Source: Donghicola mangrovi
GTDB lineage: Bacteria > Pseudomonadota > Alphaproteobacteria > Rhodobacterales > Rhodobacteraceae
DNA length: 64,000 nt
Direction: 5' to 3'
Assembly: GCF_013377535.1 (NCBI RefSeq)
Contig: NZ_JABCJE010000013.1
Span: forward strand, 34,426-98,425
This document shows positions 25,691 to 35,351 of the stretch, piece after piece. Each line of letters opens with the position of its first letter. Within the stretch, counting starts at the first letter, position 1. The notes under the pieces are model-generated. The model was not told where the DNA came from. It saw nothing but the letters and a program-made list of their open reading frames with translations, and did not search any database. Both the position numbers and the translations under genes were made by a program.

Positions 25691-26500
25691 ATGGCTCTTT
25701 CGACCTTTGGCGCGGCTGTTGAATTTGACAGCTACCTGACCATCAAAGATTGGCTCTGCGAGGCGGATCGCCCCATCGAAATTCAGGATTTCGTCATGCC
25801 CGACGTGATTGCGGGTGATTGCAGCGACCTGATCGGCCAGTACCAAACCGCGCTCGACGGGCACAATGGCCTGCGCGGCATCCACGGCCCATTCTTTGGC
25901 CTTGAGCTGTCCAACCCCGACCGCGCCATCCGCGCCATCATTCAGGACCGCTTCCTCAAGGGGCTCGAGATCGCCGAAGCCTTGGGCGGCTCCCATATGG
26001 TCATTCACAGCCCGTTCACCATGTGGAACGTCCTGAACCGCCGCAACTACCCCAAGGTCGAGGCCCAGATGTTCGAGGCCGCGGCCGACTGTCTGGCCCC
26101 CGTTCTGGCCCGCGCGGCCGACATCGGCTGTACCCTTATGCTGGAAAATATCGAGGACACCGACCCCGCCTCACGCATGGATCTGGTCCGCCAGATCAAC
26201 CATCCGAACCTGAAGGTCTCCATCGACACCGGCCATGCGGATCTGGCGCACAACAACTACGATGCACCGCCCGTCCCCGACTTCATCGCCGCCGCCAGCG
26301 GCCAATTGGGGCACGTCCACCTGCAGGACGTTGACGGCTATGCTGACCGCCACTGGCACCCCGGAGAAGGCCGCATCAACTGGGCACCTGTGTTGAACGG
26401 ATTGGCGCAGTTGGAGGAAGCACCGCGCCTCATCCTTGAGGTGCGCGATCGTGCCGCCAAAATCCCGCAAACCGTTCAGTGGCTGGAAACGCTGATCTAA
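25691..26500 (+). CDS. Xylose-isomerase-like TIM-barrel protein (sugar phosphate isomerase/epimerase family)
   Basis: A 269-residue protein of the AP-endonuclease-2/xylose isomerase-like TIM-barrel family. Metal-ligand candidates are spread along the barrel: GIHGPF, VIHSPF, MLENIED, SIDTGHADL, HVHLQDVDG and a late LILEVRD. It is the last gene of the Ugp-like operon, in the place where ugpQ (a glycerophosphodiester phosphodiesterase) is found in enterobacteria. It may process the imported compound, either as an isomerase/epimerase or as a metal-dependent phosphodiesterase; the sequence does not decide. Confidence 0.75.
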   Translation: MALSTFGAAVEFDSYLTIKDWLCEADRPIEIQDFVMPDVIAGDCSDLIGQYQTALDGHNGLRGIHGPFFGLELSNPDRAIRAIIQDRFLKGLEIAEALGGSHMVIHSPFTMWNVLNRRNYPKVEAQMFEAAADCLAPVLARAADIGCTLMLENIEDTDPASRMDLVRQINHPNLKVSIDTGHADLAHNNYDAPPVPDFIAAASGQLGHVHLQDVDGYADRHWHPGEGRINWAPVLNGLAQLEEAPRLILEVRDRAAKIPQTVQWLETLI

Positions 26501-26506
26501 ATCTGC

Positions 26507-26535
26507 TGCGGCGCCCGAAAACTAGGGGCGCCGCA
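26507..26535. terminator. Bidirectional terminator hairpin
   Basis: TGCGGCGCCC (26507-26516) pairs with GGGCGCCGCA (26526-26535). It lies between the convergent ends of the Ugp-like operon and the molybdenum oxidoreductase operon. There is no long T run, so termination strength is uncertain. Confidence 0.6.
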
Positions 26536-26542
26536 TCTAGAA

Positions 26543-28726
26543 TTAGCCCTCCAGCAACGCCACCATGCGGTCGGGCAGCACCGGATAGTCATAGGCCCGC
26601 TTGCTCGTCGCATGGCTGATCGCGTTGATAACCGCGGCTCCGGCGCCAGAGATGCCCAGTTCCCCGATGCCCTTGGTCTGGATCGGGTTGGCCCAGTCAT
26701 CGCGCTCCTCCAGGAACACCACCTGCATATCGCCGGGCACATCCGCGTGGGCTGGCACGTGGTAATTGGCAAGGTCGCGGGTCACGATATGGCCGTCGCG
26801 CGGATCGCTCTGCATCTCTTCGGTCAGGGCGGCACCGATACCCCAGATCATCCCGCCAAGCGCCTGACTGCGCGCGGTTTTCTCGTTCAGGATACGGCCC
26901 ATAGACATCACCCCCAGCATCCGGCGCACGCGGATTTCTCCGGTCCATTCGTTGACCGCAACCTCGGCGAAATGCGCGCCAAAGCCCGAGGAAAAATGGC
27001 TTTTGGCGGTTTTCCCCTTTTGGATGGTCGCTTCGGCTAGGATTTCCTCGGACACAAGTTCCGTCAGGGCAGCCTCTCGGTTATCGCCACGGGCCTGACC
27101 GTTTTGCAGGGTCAAACCCTCCGCGTCACAGCCGAGCCGTTCAGCAATCTCTGCCCGCAGCTTTCTCGCAGCTAGGAACACGGCGGAGCCTGCGGAATTC
27201 GCTCCGAAGCTACCGCCAGAGCCCGACGCACCGGGCAAATCGGAATCCCCCAGACGCACCGTCACATTCGCGGCAGGCAAACCCAGCATCTCGGCCGTGA
27301 TTTGCGCCAGAATGGCGTAGGTGCCGGTGCCGATATCGGTCATGTCGGTCTCGACGATGGCTTGATCGCCGGTCAGGCGCACGCGGGCCGAGGATTTCAC
27401 CAGCATGTTCGATCGCGCGGCCGAGGCCATGCCGATCCCGATCAGCCAGTCCCCTTCGCGGCGAGTTCCGGCTTGCCAACGGTCGGCCCAGCCAAAACGA
27501 GCAGCGCCTTCGGTCAGGCAATCGGCCAACCGGCGGGCGCTATAGGGGCGACCGTCGATGGGATGCTTTTCGGGCAGGTTCTTTAGCCGCAGCTCCAGCG
27601 GGTCCATCCCCAGCGCATCGGCCAACTCGTCAATCGCGGCCTCGAAGGCCAGCATTCCGACAGCCTCGCCCGGCGCGCGCACGGAACCCGCAGGCGTTGC
27701 CGCAATGCGCGCCACGGTCTGGGTAAAGCTCAGTCCGTCCGCGCCATACAGGAACTGCGAGGCTTGGCTCACGGGCTCGGCAAACCCCTCTCCGTCGATG
27801 TTGGACACGCGGTCATCGTGGGAAATCGCGGTGATCCGGCCGTCCTTGGTGGCCCCAAGGCGGACGCGCTGCGCGGTTTCAGACCGGCGCAGGACGGTGT
27901 CGAACACTGTCTGGCGGGTCATCACAACGCGCACAGGGCGGCCCAATTTTTGCGCGGCGATGGCGGCGGCGGCAGCTTCGGGGCCAAGACCCAGCTTGGA
28001 GCCGAACCCGCCCCCGACAAAGGGCGCGAGGATGCGCACCTTGGAGGGGTCGATCCCCAGTGTGTCGGCTAGCTCGGCCTTGTTGAACCGCACCATCTGG
28101 AGGGCGCTGCGCAGGGTCACGTGGTCCCCTTGCCAATCGGCGATGGCGGCGTGGGGCTCCATCGCGGCGGCGGCCTGAGAGGGCGTGGTGTAGGCACGGT
28201 CAATCTGCACTTCAGCAGCGGACCAAGAACTGTCGAAATCGCCCGCGGTGACGGGATCGTCGGTTTCCGTGTCCGGCGTTGTCTCGGGCGAAACTGCGGC
28301 GGCTTCGGCATGATAGTGCACGGTCAGGCGCTGAGCGGCGTCCCGTGCGGCCTCGAAGGTTTCGGCGACGACCAGCGCGATGGGTTGGCCGTGGTAATGG
28401 ACCTCGTCCCCGGTCTGCACGGGGGCTGATCCGGCCATGCCTTGGGCAGGGTTGCGGATCATGCGGGGGTCGGTGATCACGTCGATCACGCCGTCGATCC
28501 CGAGCACCGTATCACGGTCCATGCCGGTGATCCGCCCGCGCGCGATGGTCGCCCGCACCAGCACCCCGTGAGCCATCCCGTCCGGCGCATGATCGGCAGT
28601 GTAGTCCGCGGTGCCTGAGACTTTGCGCGGGCCATCTGGGCGATCCATCGGGGTGCCGATCACGCCTTGTTTCGTTTCGTCCAGCAGGCGGGGCTGCGGA
28701 CTGTCCATGGTAAAGTGATCTTTCAT
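26543..28726 (-). CDS. Xanthine dehydrogenase family molybdopterin-binding subunit (PaoC-like)
   Basis: A 727-residue large subunit of the xanthine oxidase family. Visible elements are [24 protein letters not shown] near the N-terminus, [12 protein letters not shown] for cofactor binding, [19 protein letters not shown] and [10 protein letters not shown], whose Glu is the expected catalytic base. It oxidises an aldehyde or heterocycle at a molybdenum centre. The three-gene order 2Fe-2S, FAD, Mo subunit and the subunit sizes match periplasmic aldehyde oxidase PaoABC. The start overlaps the FAD gene by ATGA. Confidence 0.88.
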   Translation of the reverse strand: MKDHFTMDSPQPRLLDETKQGVIGTPMDRPDGPRKVSGTADYTADHAPDGMAHGVLVRATIARGRITGMDRDTVLGIDGVIDVITDPRMIRNPAQGMAGSAPVQTGDEVHYHGQPIALVVAETFEAARDAAQRLTVHYHAEAAAVSPETTPDTETDDPVTAGDFDSSWSAAEVQIDRAYTTPSQAAAAMEPHAAIADWQGDHVTLRSALQMVRFNKAELADTLGIDPSKVRILAPFVGGGFGSKLGLGPEAAAAAIAAQKLGRPVRVVMTRQTVFDTVLRRSETAQRVRLGATKDGRITAISHDDRVSNIDGEGFAEPVSQASQFLYGADGLSFTQTVARIAATPAGSVRAPGEAVGMLAFEAAIDELADALGMDPLELRLKNLPEKHPIDGRPYSARRLADCLTEGAARFGWADRWQAGTRREGDWLIGIGMASAARSNMLVKSSARVRLTGDQAIVETDMTDIGTGTYAILAQITAEMLGLPAANVTVRLGDSDLPGASGSGGSFGANSAGSAVFLAARKLRAEIAERLGCDAEGLTLQNGQARGDNREAALTELVSEEILAEATIQKGKTAKSHFSSGFGAHFAEVAVNEWTGEIRVRRMLGVMSMGRILNEKTARSQALGGMIWGIGAALTEEMQSDPRDGHIVTRDLANYHVPAHADVPGDMQVVFLEERDDWANPIQTKGIGELGISGAGAAVINAISHATSKRAYDYPVLPDRMVALLEG

Positions 28727-29724
28727 GCCTCTGCCCTCGCGATGTCGGTGCCGGTTGTGTCGGCCAGCCCGGTCAGCTGGCGCATGGTGGCGACGAAGGT
28801 CCGGCGCAGCAGTGCGCGTTTGTATTCGGTTTCGGGGTGTGGCGCGGGATCAGGGGCCAAGAGGTCCGCCGCGCGGCGGAACAGATCGTCCGAGGCCGGT
28901 TGCCCCAGCAGCATCTGCTCCACTTCGGGGATCGTCCATGGCTTCGGCGCGACGCTGCCAAAGGCGAGGCTGACGTCCGTGATCGTGCCACCCTCCATCG
29001 TGACCGCTCCGGCCACCGACACCAGCGCAAAGGCATAGGACGCCCGGTCGCGCACTTTGCGATAGCCCTGCCGGCTGCCCGACTTCGGCGCGGGCAGGAT
29101 CACTGCCGTGATCAGGTCGCCGGTTTCAAGGATCGTCTCGCGGTCCGGTCGGTCCGCGGGCGGGACATAGAGGTCTTGCAGGGGGACGCGGCGGGTGCCG
29201 TTCGCGCCGTGGATTTCCACCTCGGCGCCTAGGGCGGTCAGCGCCACCGCCATGTCCGACGGGTGCGCTGCAAGGCAGTGATCGGACGTCCCGAACAGGG
29301 CCAGCATCCGCCCACCCCCGCCAATGGCCGCGCAGCCCGCACCGGGGGTGCGTTTGTTACAGGGCTGCGAGGTGTCGTAGAAATACGGGCAGCGCGTACG
29401 TTGCAGCAGGTTGCCGCCGGTTGTGGCCTTGTTCCGGATTTGGGCCGACGCGCCCGCAAGGATGGCCCGCGACAGCAGCGGCCATCCGGCGCGCACGAGG
29501 GGATCGTAGGCCAAGGCGCTGTTCGTCACCAATGCGCCGATGCGCAGGCCGTCGCCCTCGGGCACGATGGCGGACAGGCCTTCAAGGCGGGTGATATCCA
29601 CCAAGGCCTCGGGCGTCATGACCTGAATCTTCATCAAGTCCAGCAGGTTGGTGCCGCCCGCGATGATCTGCCCGCTGGTCACGTCATCAAAAGTTTCTGC
29701 GCGGTGATAGTCAAAGGGCCTCAT
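28723..29724 (-). CDS. FAD-binding subunit of molybdenum oxidoreductase (PaoB-like)
   Basis: A 333-residue FAD subunit (CO dehydrogenase flavoprotein-like) with [11 protein letters not shown] for FAD binding. An unusual cysteine set, [21 protein letters not shown], sits near residues 110-130. PaoB-type subunits carry an extra [4Fe-4S] cluster at this place, which most xanthine dehydrogenase FAD subunits lack. It passes electrons between the 2Fe-2S and Mo subunits. Both ends overlap neighbours by ATGA. Confidence 0.88.
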   Translation of the reverse strand: MRPFDYHRAETFDDVTSGQIIAGGTNLLDLMKIQVMTPEALVDITRLEGLSAIVPEGDGLRIGALVTNSALAYDPLVRAGWPLLSRAILAGASAQIRNKATTGGNLLQRTRCPYFYDTSQPCNKRTPGAGCAAIGGGGRMLALFGTSDHCLAAHPSDMAVALTALGAEVEIHGANGTRRVPLQDLYVPPADRPDRETILETGDLITAVILPAPKSGSRQGYRKVRDRASYAFALVSVAGAVTMEGGTITDVSLAFGSVAPKPWTIPEVEQMLLGQPASDDLFRRAADLLAPDPAPHPETEYKRALLRRTFVATMRQLTGLADTTGTDIARAEA

Positions 29725-30224
29725 TCCTTGCCCTCCGCTGCCATGGCGATCGCCTCGCGGATCAGCGGATAGGCCGAGCAGCGGCAGAGGTTGCCGGACA
29801 TACGTTCAGCAATCTCGGCGTCGGTCAGGGCCGCGCTGTCCAGATCATCGCTGACGTAGGAGGGCGCGCCATTGGCGATCTCTTGCAAGAGCGCGGTGGC
29901 GGACATGATCTGGCCGGGCGTGCAGAAGCCGCACTGGTAGCCGTCTTTCTCGACAAAGGCCTTTTGCAGTTCAGACAGCAGTTCCGGAGAGCCGATGCCC
30001 TCGATCGTGGTGATCTCGTCGCCGTCATGCATGGCGGTCAGGCAGAGGCAAGCGTTCACCCGTTCGCCGTTCAGCAGGATCGTGCAGGCCCCGCATTGGC
30101 CGTGATCACAGCCCTTTTTGGTGCCGGGCAGGCCCAGATCGTCGCGAAGTGTGTCCAGCAATGTCCGGCGTGGATCATGCTCGACCGCGTACGATTTCGC
30201 ATTCACTGATAAATAGGTTTTCAT
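29721..30224 (-). CDS. 2Fe-2S subunit of molybdenum oxidoreductase (PaoA-like)
   Basis: A 167-residue subunit with two [2Fe-2S] clusters: the plant-ferredoxin type at C39, C44, C47 and C59 (CDHGQCGAC) and the second at C98, C101, C147 and C149 (CGFC, CRC). Unlike E. coli PaoA it shows no twin-arginine signal peptide, so the complex is probably cytoplasmic. It is the first gene of the minus-strand operon; the promoter should lie in 30225-30360. Confidence 0.9.
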   Translation of the reverse strand: MKTYLSVNAKSYAVEHDPRRTLLDTLRDDLGLPGTKKGCDHGQCGACTILLNGERVNACLCLTAMHDGDEITTIEGIGSPELLSELQKAFVEKDGYQCGFCTPGQIMSATALLQEIANGAPSYVSDDLDSAALTDAEIAERMSGNLCRCSAYPLIREAIAMAAEGKE

Positions 30225-30361
30225 GGGAACTCCGATGCGTCAGGGCGGCGCGCGGCAATGCCGCACTTCGTAGGTTAACGGGCCCCACGGCCGTTGGTTC
30301 CCGTTTTGGGTCAGGACATCGGGGCAAGCGGCGTGTTTGGCACCCTGCCCCATCCAGATGC

Positions 30362-30402
30362 GAAAACGCGCAGCGGGCTGGTTCATCCGGTCCCCTGCGC
30401 GT
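30362..30402 (-). terminator. Terminator hairpin downstream of the hydrolase remnant
   Basis: On the minus strand ACGCGCAG and CTGCGCGT pair across a GC-rich loop (plus coordinates 30366-30373 and 30395-30402), followed by a short T run. It ends transcription from the hydrolase remnant before the oxidoreductase operon. Confidence 0.55.
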
Positions 30403-30430
30403 TTCCTGACCTAGCTTTTCAAGCCCGATT

Positions 30431-30865
30431 TCAGTCCTGAAGCTCCAGACACTCGGCCCCCATACCCATCTTGGCAAGCGCATCGACAAAGAACGGCAAA
30501 AAGCCCTCTGGGTGTTCGCTCATGGGGAAGTGGCCCAGTTCGTCCATCACGGCCAAGGTCGCGCCGGGGATCTGGTCGGCGGTGCGCTTGGCATCCTCGG
30601 GGGTGCAGGTCAGATCGTAGGCACCGAACTGATCCGCGTGCAGCGCCGCCAGTTGCAGGGCAATCCGCCCGCCCATCGAACAACCCGCAAGGATCGGTTT
30701 CTCGAGCCCCAACCCTTCGATCACCGCGAGCACGGTTTTGATATAGGCGTCGGTTTGCAGCAGGTATTCTTGGGTCTGGAACCCTTCGGGCGGCAGGGAT
30801 TTCCCGTGCCACGGCATGTCAAAGGCAATCAGACGGTGCCTTTCAGTAACGGCAGGCGTGTTCAT
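30431..30865 (-). pseudogene. Alpha/beta hydrolase remnant, 5'-truncated and internally deleted
   Basis: The frame encodes 144 residues of an alpha/beta hydrolase but cannot be a working enzyme. It begins only at RLIAFDMPWHGKSLPP, so the first strands and the oxyanion HG loop are missing. The nucleophile elbow is present (AGCSMGGRIALQLA), but only about 15 residues later it jumps to YDLTCTPEDAKRTADQIPGA, which normally follows about 100 residues further on. The final His (ELGHFPMSEHPE) is present. It lies head to head with a TRAP permease gene that also lacks its 5' end, so this is a deletion or inversion scar. Confidence 0.75.
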
Positions 30866-30868
30866 CAG

Positions 30869-32095
30869 GTGACGCCACTGGCGGTGTCGGTCGCGGGGAT
30901 CGGGATGGCAATCAACTGGAATATCGCGTTCCAGCTGCTGCCCCTGACCATCTCCGAGGCGGTGCTGTCCTATGATCTGGCCGTCGTACCGATGTTCATC
31001 CTGATGGGCAACGTCATCTCCAAGACCGGCATCGCCCATGATCTGTTCCGTGCGGCCCATGCCTTTGTCGGGAATGTGCGGGGCGGTCTGGCCCTGTCCA
31101 CGATGGTGGCGTGCTCCGGCTTTTCGGCGGTCTGCGGGTCCAGCTATGCGACCGCGGCCACGATGTCCAAAGTGTCGTACCCCAGCATGAAGCAGTACCG
31201 TTATTCGGACGAACTGGCGACGGGCACGATCGCGGCTGGTGGCACCCTTGGCATTCTGTTCCCGCCCTCGATCATCATGGTGATCTACGGCATCCTGACC
31301 CAGACCAACATTGGCGACCTGTTCATCGCGGGCGTGGTGCCGGGTCTTTTGGGCCTTGGCTTTTATATGCTGGCGATCCGCATCGTCGCGGGCCTGAACC
31401 CCGAGCACGCCCCCAAAGGCGAGCGCACCCCCTGGGCCGAGAAGATCAAAGCCCTGTCCGGCGTCTGGCCCTTTCTTCTGCTGTTCGGGATGATCATCGG
31501 CGGCCTTTACGCCAAGCTCTTCACCCCGACCGAGGCTGCGGGCATGGGAGCGGGTCTGGCGATCATCATCTCGATCCTCCATGGCCGCCTGTCGTGGTCG
31601 ACCCTGCGGGCGATCATCGTGGACACCGCGTATACCTCGGTCTCGCTCTATACGGTGCTGTTCGGCGCGCTGATGCTGTCCAAGCTGCTGACCCTATCGG
31701 GCCTTGCGACCGGCGTGTTGATGCTGGTGCAATCCACCGGCCTCGAAGGGACTGCGCTGATCCTTGTGATGGTCTGCGTGTTTCTGGTTCTGGGCTGCGT
31801 GATGGACTCGATGGCGATCATCCTGATCTTCGTCCCCCTATTAGCGCCCATCGTCATCAGCCAAGGGTTCGATCTGGTGTGGTTCGGGATCATCGTCATC
31901 GTCGTGACCGAGATCGCCCTGATCACCCCGCCCGTCGGCATGAACGTCTTTGTCCTCAAGGCCGTGCTGCCCGATGTTCCCGTGGTCAAGATTTTCCGCG
32001 GCCTGATCCCGTTTAACGCCGCAGACGTGGTGCGGCTGGCGGTCCTGATCACCTTTCCGGCGATCAGTCTGTGGCTGGGCAGTTTGATGGGCTAA
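30869..32095 (+). pseudogene. dctM: TRAP transporter large permease (DctM) lacking its N-terminus
   Basis: The frame (about 396 residues from the ATG at 30905, or 408 from a GTG at 30869) matches the TRAP large membrane subunit from INWNIAFQLLPLT to the C-terminus, with family segments AVCGSSYATAATM, GTLGILFPPSI and EIALITPPVGMNVFV. The first helix and about 45 residues of a normal DctM are missing, and no small-subunit or binding-protein gene is present. The upstream frame is only antisense of the hydrolase remnant. It is probably non-functional as a transporter. Confidence 0.75.
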
Positions 32096-32133
32096 GCCAC
32101 CCCGCGCTCTGATCTACGATCGACGAGAATTAA

Positions 32134-32177
32134 CGCGCTGTCCGCCCAAGCCATCCGGTGCAGGCGGGCAGCGTTTT
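32134..32177 (+). terminator. Rho-independent terminator after the TRAP remnant
   Basis: CGCTGTCCGCC and GGCGGGCAGCG form a stem around about 18 bases, followed by TTTT. It lies between the truncated dctM and the convergent AraC gene. Confidence 0.6.
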
Positions 32178-32178
32178 C

Positions 32179-33096
32179 TTAGCCTGCTGCCTCGCCCTGT
32201 AGCCGCGCTTTCTGCTCTCCCTCATCGAACTGAAAGAGCTGCCCCGAACGGCTGAGTTTCAGACGCTCCACATGGGCCCGAGGGCTGAGCCCAATAATGC
32301 GCTTGAACATGCGCGAGAAATAATAGGGATCGCCGTATCCCACCCTCGCGGCGGCTTCGGTGACGGAATGGCCGGCCTCCAGATACTGCATCGCGCGTTC
32401 CATCAGGCAGAATTGCTGGTACTGGCGCGGCGTCCGGCCAATCCGCTTCTGGAACGCCCGTTGGAAATAGTCGCGGTTATAGGGGGCTTCGTCCATCGTG
32501 GCCTGAACGATCGCAGGGTCCAGCGGATGGGCGCTGATCTTTGACGCCGCTTGCATGACCGCCAGATCAATCCCCGCAGTTCCTTCGATCGGTTGGGCCG
32601 CATCGGGCCGCCACCGGATGAAGGCCGCGTTGATATAGGCGTTCAGCAGCACCATGAACTGATGGTGCTGGGGCAAAGTCACCGACCCCGGCGGGGACTG
32701 GGACCGGAAGTGGCGGGCCAAGGGCTCGTACACGGGCCAAGGGGCCAGATCGGCGATGGGGCGCAGTTCCATCAGGGACAGCAAGTCGTGCTCGCCATAG
32801 GCGCGCAGGGTAAAGTGTTGGGCGATGCCGATATATTCGTCGCAGGCCTCCATCCATCCCTCAAAGCGGGTGCGGGGTGGGATCAGCATAGCTTGGCCCG
32901 GACGCAGGGTCAGGCGCTGGCCGTTCATCAGGTACTCGCCCTGCCCGTCCAGCGCGATGATCAGGTCGTAGACCTCGTTTGATTTATCCACCTGCCAAGA
33001 GGGCGCGTGCTGCATACGGATGGTCGAGCGTGTGAGCGTCAGGCTCAGGGCGCTGACGGGCACACGGTCCAGAACGCCGCCTTCGATTTCGTCCAT
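32179..33096 (-). CDS. AraC-family transcriptional regulator, probably of the pectin operon
   Basis: A 305-residue regulator with an N-terminal cupin-like sensor domain (VYDLIIALDGQGEYLMNGQR, AMLIPPRTRF) and a C-terminal double helix-turn-helix (MQYLEAGHSVTEAAARVGYG, DPYYFSRMFKRIIGLSPRAH). It is transcribed away from the oligogalacturonide operon across a 472-base gap, the usual layout for a local activator. The effector is likely a pectin breakdown product, by context only. Confidence 0.87.
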   Translation of the reverse strand: MDEIEGGVLDRVPVSALSLTLTRSTIRMQHAPSWQVDKSNEVYDLIIALDGQGEYLMNGQRLTLRPGQAMLIPPRTRFEGWMEACDEYIGIAQHFTLRAYGEHDLLSLMELRPIADLAPWPVYEPLARHFRSQSPPGSVTLPQHHQFMVLLNAYINAAFIRWRPDAAQPIEGTAGIDLAVMQAASKISAHPLDPAIVQATMDEAPYNRDYFQRAFQKRIGRTPRQYQQFCLMERAMQYLEAGHSVTEAAARVGYGDPYYFSRMFKRIIGLSPRAHVERLKLSRSGQLFQFDEGEQKARLQGEAAG

Positions 33097-33521
33097 GGGA
33101 TGCCCCCTTTGGCCCGATAGGCCTGACTCATCATACCTATTGTTATTGCCACGGGGTTCATCGCGGGCAAGGACGTTCCTGTCTCAGGACATTTTTGAAC
33201 TCCTACGGTTGTGACGACACTTGGAGTAGCACTTGGCACCCACCATCGGGCCAAGCAGGTTATTTTCCGCTTTTTATCAGGCAAATAGACTGCACTCCGA
33301 CCCCCAAACCTCCCCCAACCTTCCGCAAAACCCGGCTTCACCGACCTTCCATATCGTCCATCTTTTTCCCCTTTATCGTGTATCCAAAACCTGCCCCGCC
33401 CCCTGATAACTTGTATGACAACATCGGGAATCGTGCAGGAGAGAGGCACGCCCCGATCTGCAACGGCACTGGACAGACGTCTTCGCAGTCCCGCCCGCGC
33501 AGCCACGGAGGAGAGGAATTA
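33097..33521. other. Divergent regulatory gap between AraC gene and tog operon
   Basis: No gene is seen. The stretch must hold both promoters. Two copies of CACTTGG at 33218 and 33230 lie 12 bases apart, and the second forms a short CTTGG/CCAAG dyad with sequence about 20 bases on. These are candidate AraC-type sites. A GGAGGAGAGG ribosome site lies at about 33507-33516. Confidence 0.4.
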
Positions 33522-33572
33522 ATGGATCAAACAAGAGTGCCGCCTTCGGGTGGCAGGTTAGGTGCGCCATGA
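33522..33572 (+). CDS. 16-residue upstream ORF coupled to togM (leader peptide or displaced N-terminus)
   Basis: The strongest ribosome-binding site of the region (GGAGGAGAGG) serves the ATG at 33522, which encodes MDQTRVPPSGGRLGAP and stops at TGA inside ATGA at the permease start. The permease itself has no such site. Either this is a leader whose translation is coupled to togM, or it is the original permease N-terminus moved out of frame by an indel. Confidence 0.4.
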   Translation: MDQTRVPPSGGRLGAP

Positions 33573-34450
33573 CGGCCCGCCGCTTGCTGGGGCTCGGCTA
33601 TCTGGCGCCGTATATCGTCGGGTTGCTGGTGTTTACCTTGGTGCCGTTTCTGGCGTCCCTGTACTTGAGCTTTACCGACTATAATCTGATGTCGGCTCCC
33701 GTCTGGACGGGACTGCAGAACTATTTCGATCTCTTCACCTCGGACCGCACGTTTCGCCGGTCTTTGACGGTGACGCTGATCTATGTGTTCACCACGGTGC
33801 CGCTCAAATTGGCCTTTGCGCTGTTCATTGCGTACATCCTGAATTACCGCCTGAGGGGCATCAATTTCTTTCGTACCGCGTTCTATGTGCCCTCGATCCT
33901 TGGCGGGTCCATCGCGATTGCGGTGCTGTGGCGCTATATTTTTGCGACCGATGGCCTTGTGAATATGGGCCTGACCTCCATGGGGTTCGAGGCCGTCAAC
34001 TGGTTCGGCGATCCCGGCAATGCCCTGTTCACCATCACGCTGCTGCGCTGCTGGCAGTTCGGCTCGGCCATGGTGATCTTTCTGGCGGCGCTGCAATCCA
34101 TCGACAAATCGCTCTATGAAGCTGCCGCGATTGACGGCGCGTCGAAACTGCACAGCTTTATCTTCATCACCATTCCGCTGCTGACGCCGGTGATCTTTTT
34201 CAACCTGATCATGCAGATGGTGCAGGCATTCCAAGAGTTTAACGGCCCCTACATCATCACTGGCGGTGGCCCGCTGAAATCCACCTATCTCCTGCCCCTT
34301 TACATCTATGATGAGGCCTTCAAGCGGTTCGACATGGGCTATGCCTCGGCGATCGCATGGGTGCTGTTTGTCATCATCATGATGCTGACGCTGGTCGCCT
34401 TCTGGTCGTCGAAAAAGTGGGTGTTCTACGCCGGCGACAAGCGGAGCTGA
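33569..34450 (+). CDS. togM: TogM-like oligogalacturonide ABC transporter permease
   Basis: A 293-residue CUT1 permease with about six membrane helices, beginning RLLGLGYLAPYIVGLLVFTLVPFL. The EAA loop is LYEAAAIDGASKLHSFIFITIP. The gene order permease, permease, ATPase, binding protein is that of togMNAB, and the binding protein resembles TogB. The start is the ATG overlapping the stop of a short upstream ORF. Confidence 0.83.
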   Translation: MTARRLLGLGYLAPYIVGLLVFTLVPFLASLYLSFTDYNLMSAPVWTGLQNYFDLFTSDRTFRRSLTVTLIYVFTTVPLKLAFALFIAYILNYRLRGINFFRTAFYVPSILGGSIAIAVLWRYIFATDGLVNMGLTSMGFEAVNWFGDPGNALFTITLLRCWQFGSAMVIFLAALQSIDKSLYEAAAIDGASKLHSFIFITIPLLTPVIFFNLIMQMVQAFQEFNGPYIITGGGPLKSTYLLPLYIYDEAFKRFDMGYASAIAWVLFVIIMMLTLVAFWSSKKWVFYAGDKRS

Positions 34451-34453
34451 CCC

Positions 34454-35350
34454 ATGACCCAGATAACTGACACATCGCTCGACTTTGCCCGTACGCAGGC
34501 CAGTGCCCGCATCCGTAAGGCCCGCATCAACGCCGTGATCCGCTATGTCATCCTTGGCCTTGTGGGGCTGGTGATGCTGTACCCGCTGATCTGGCTGGTG
34601 GGCGCCTCGTTCAAAACCAACAGCGAGATTTTCGCCAACCCCGGCTTTCTGCCCCACGAGCCCACGGCAGACGGCTATATCGAGGGGTGGAAAACCTCGA
34701 CCCCTTACACCTTTGGTACGTTTTTCCTGAACAGTTTCAAGATCATCCTGCCCAAAGTGATCGGCACCGTGATCAGCTGTACCTTTGTGGCCTATGGCTT
34801 TGCCCGCTTTGAGTTTCCGTTCAAGAAGATCCTCTTTGGCTCGGTCATCGCGATCCTTCTGCTGCCCAATGTGGTGACCCGCATTCCCCAGTACATCCTG
34901 TTTCGGGATCTGGGATGGCTGGACAGCTTTCTGCCGCTTTGGGTGCCCTCGGCGCTGGCAGGGGATGCGTTCTTTGTCTTTATGCTGGTGCAGTTCCTGC
35001 GCGCCATCCCCGGCGACATGGAAGAGGCCGCCCGTGTGGACGGGGCCAACAGCTGGCAGACGCTGGTGTTCATCGTGGTCCCAATGCTGGCCCCTGCCCT
35101 GATCTCGGTCGCGCTGTTCCAGTTCATGTGGACCATGAACGATTTCCTCGGGCCGCTGATCTATATCAGCTCGGTCGACAAATACCCCGTCAGCCTTGCC
35201 CTGAAACTGTCCATCGACACCACCGAGGCCTTTGCGTGGAACCGCATTCTGGCGATGTCCGTGCTGACCATCACGCCTGCGCTCGCCGTGTTCTTCGCCG
35301 CCCAGAAATACTTCATCGAAGGGATCTCCGCCGGGGGGATCAAAGGATAA
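34454..35350 (+). CDS. togN: TogN-like oligogalacturonide ABC transporter permease
   Basis: A 298-residue CUT1 permease with six predicted helices. It carries an LVGASFKTNSEIF segment after the first helix, the EAA loop MEEAARVDGANSWQTLVFIVVP and a late FMWTMNDFLGPLIYISS. It lies 3 bases after togM and forms the channel with it for import of oligogalacturonides into the cytoplasm. Confidence 0.85.
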   Translation: MTQITDTSLDFARTQASARIRKARINAVIRYVILGLVGLVMLYPLIWLVGASFKTNSEIFANPGFLPHEPTADGYIEGWKTSTPYTFGTFFLNSFKIILPKVIGTVISCTFVAYGFARFEFPFKKILFGSVIAILLLPNVVTRIPQYILFRDLGWLDSFLPLWVPSALAGDAFFVFMLVQFLRAIPGDMEEAARVDGANSWQTLVFIVVPMLAPALISVALFQFMWTMNDFLGPLIYISSVDKYPVSLALKLSIDTTEAFAWNRILAMSVLTITPALAVFFAAQKYFIEGISAGGIKG

Positions 35351-35351
35351 A

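Noticed and set aside
30411..30812. A 133-codon minus-strand frame within the hydrolase remnant
   Set aside because: Arg/Gly-rich shadow of the hydrolase frame, without protein-like features.
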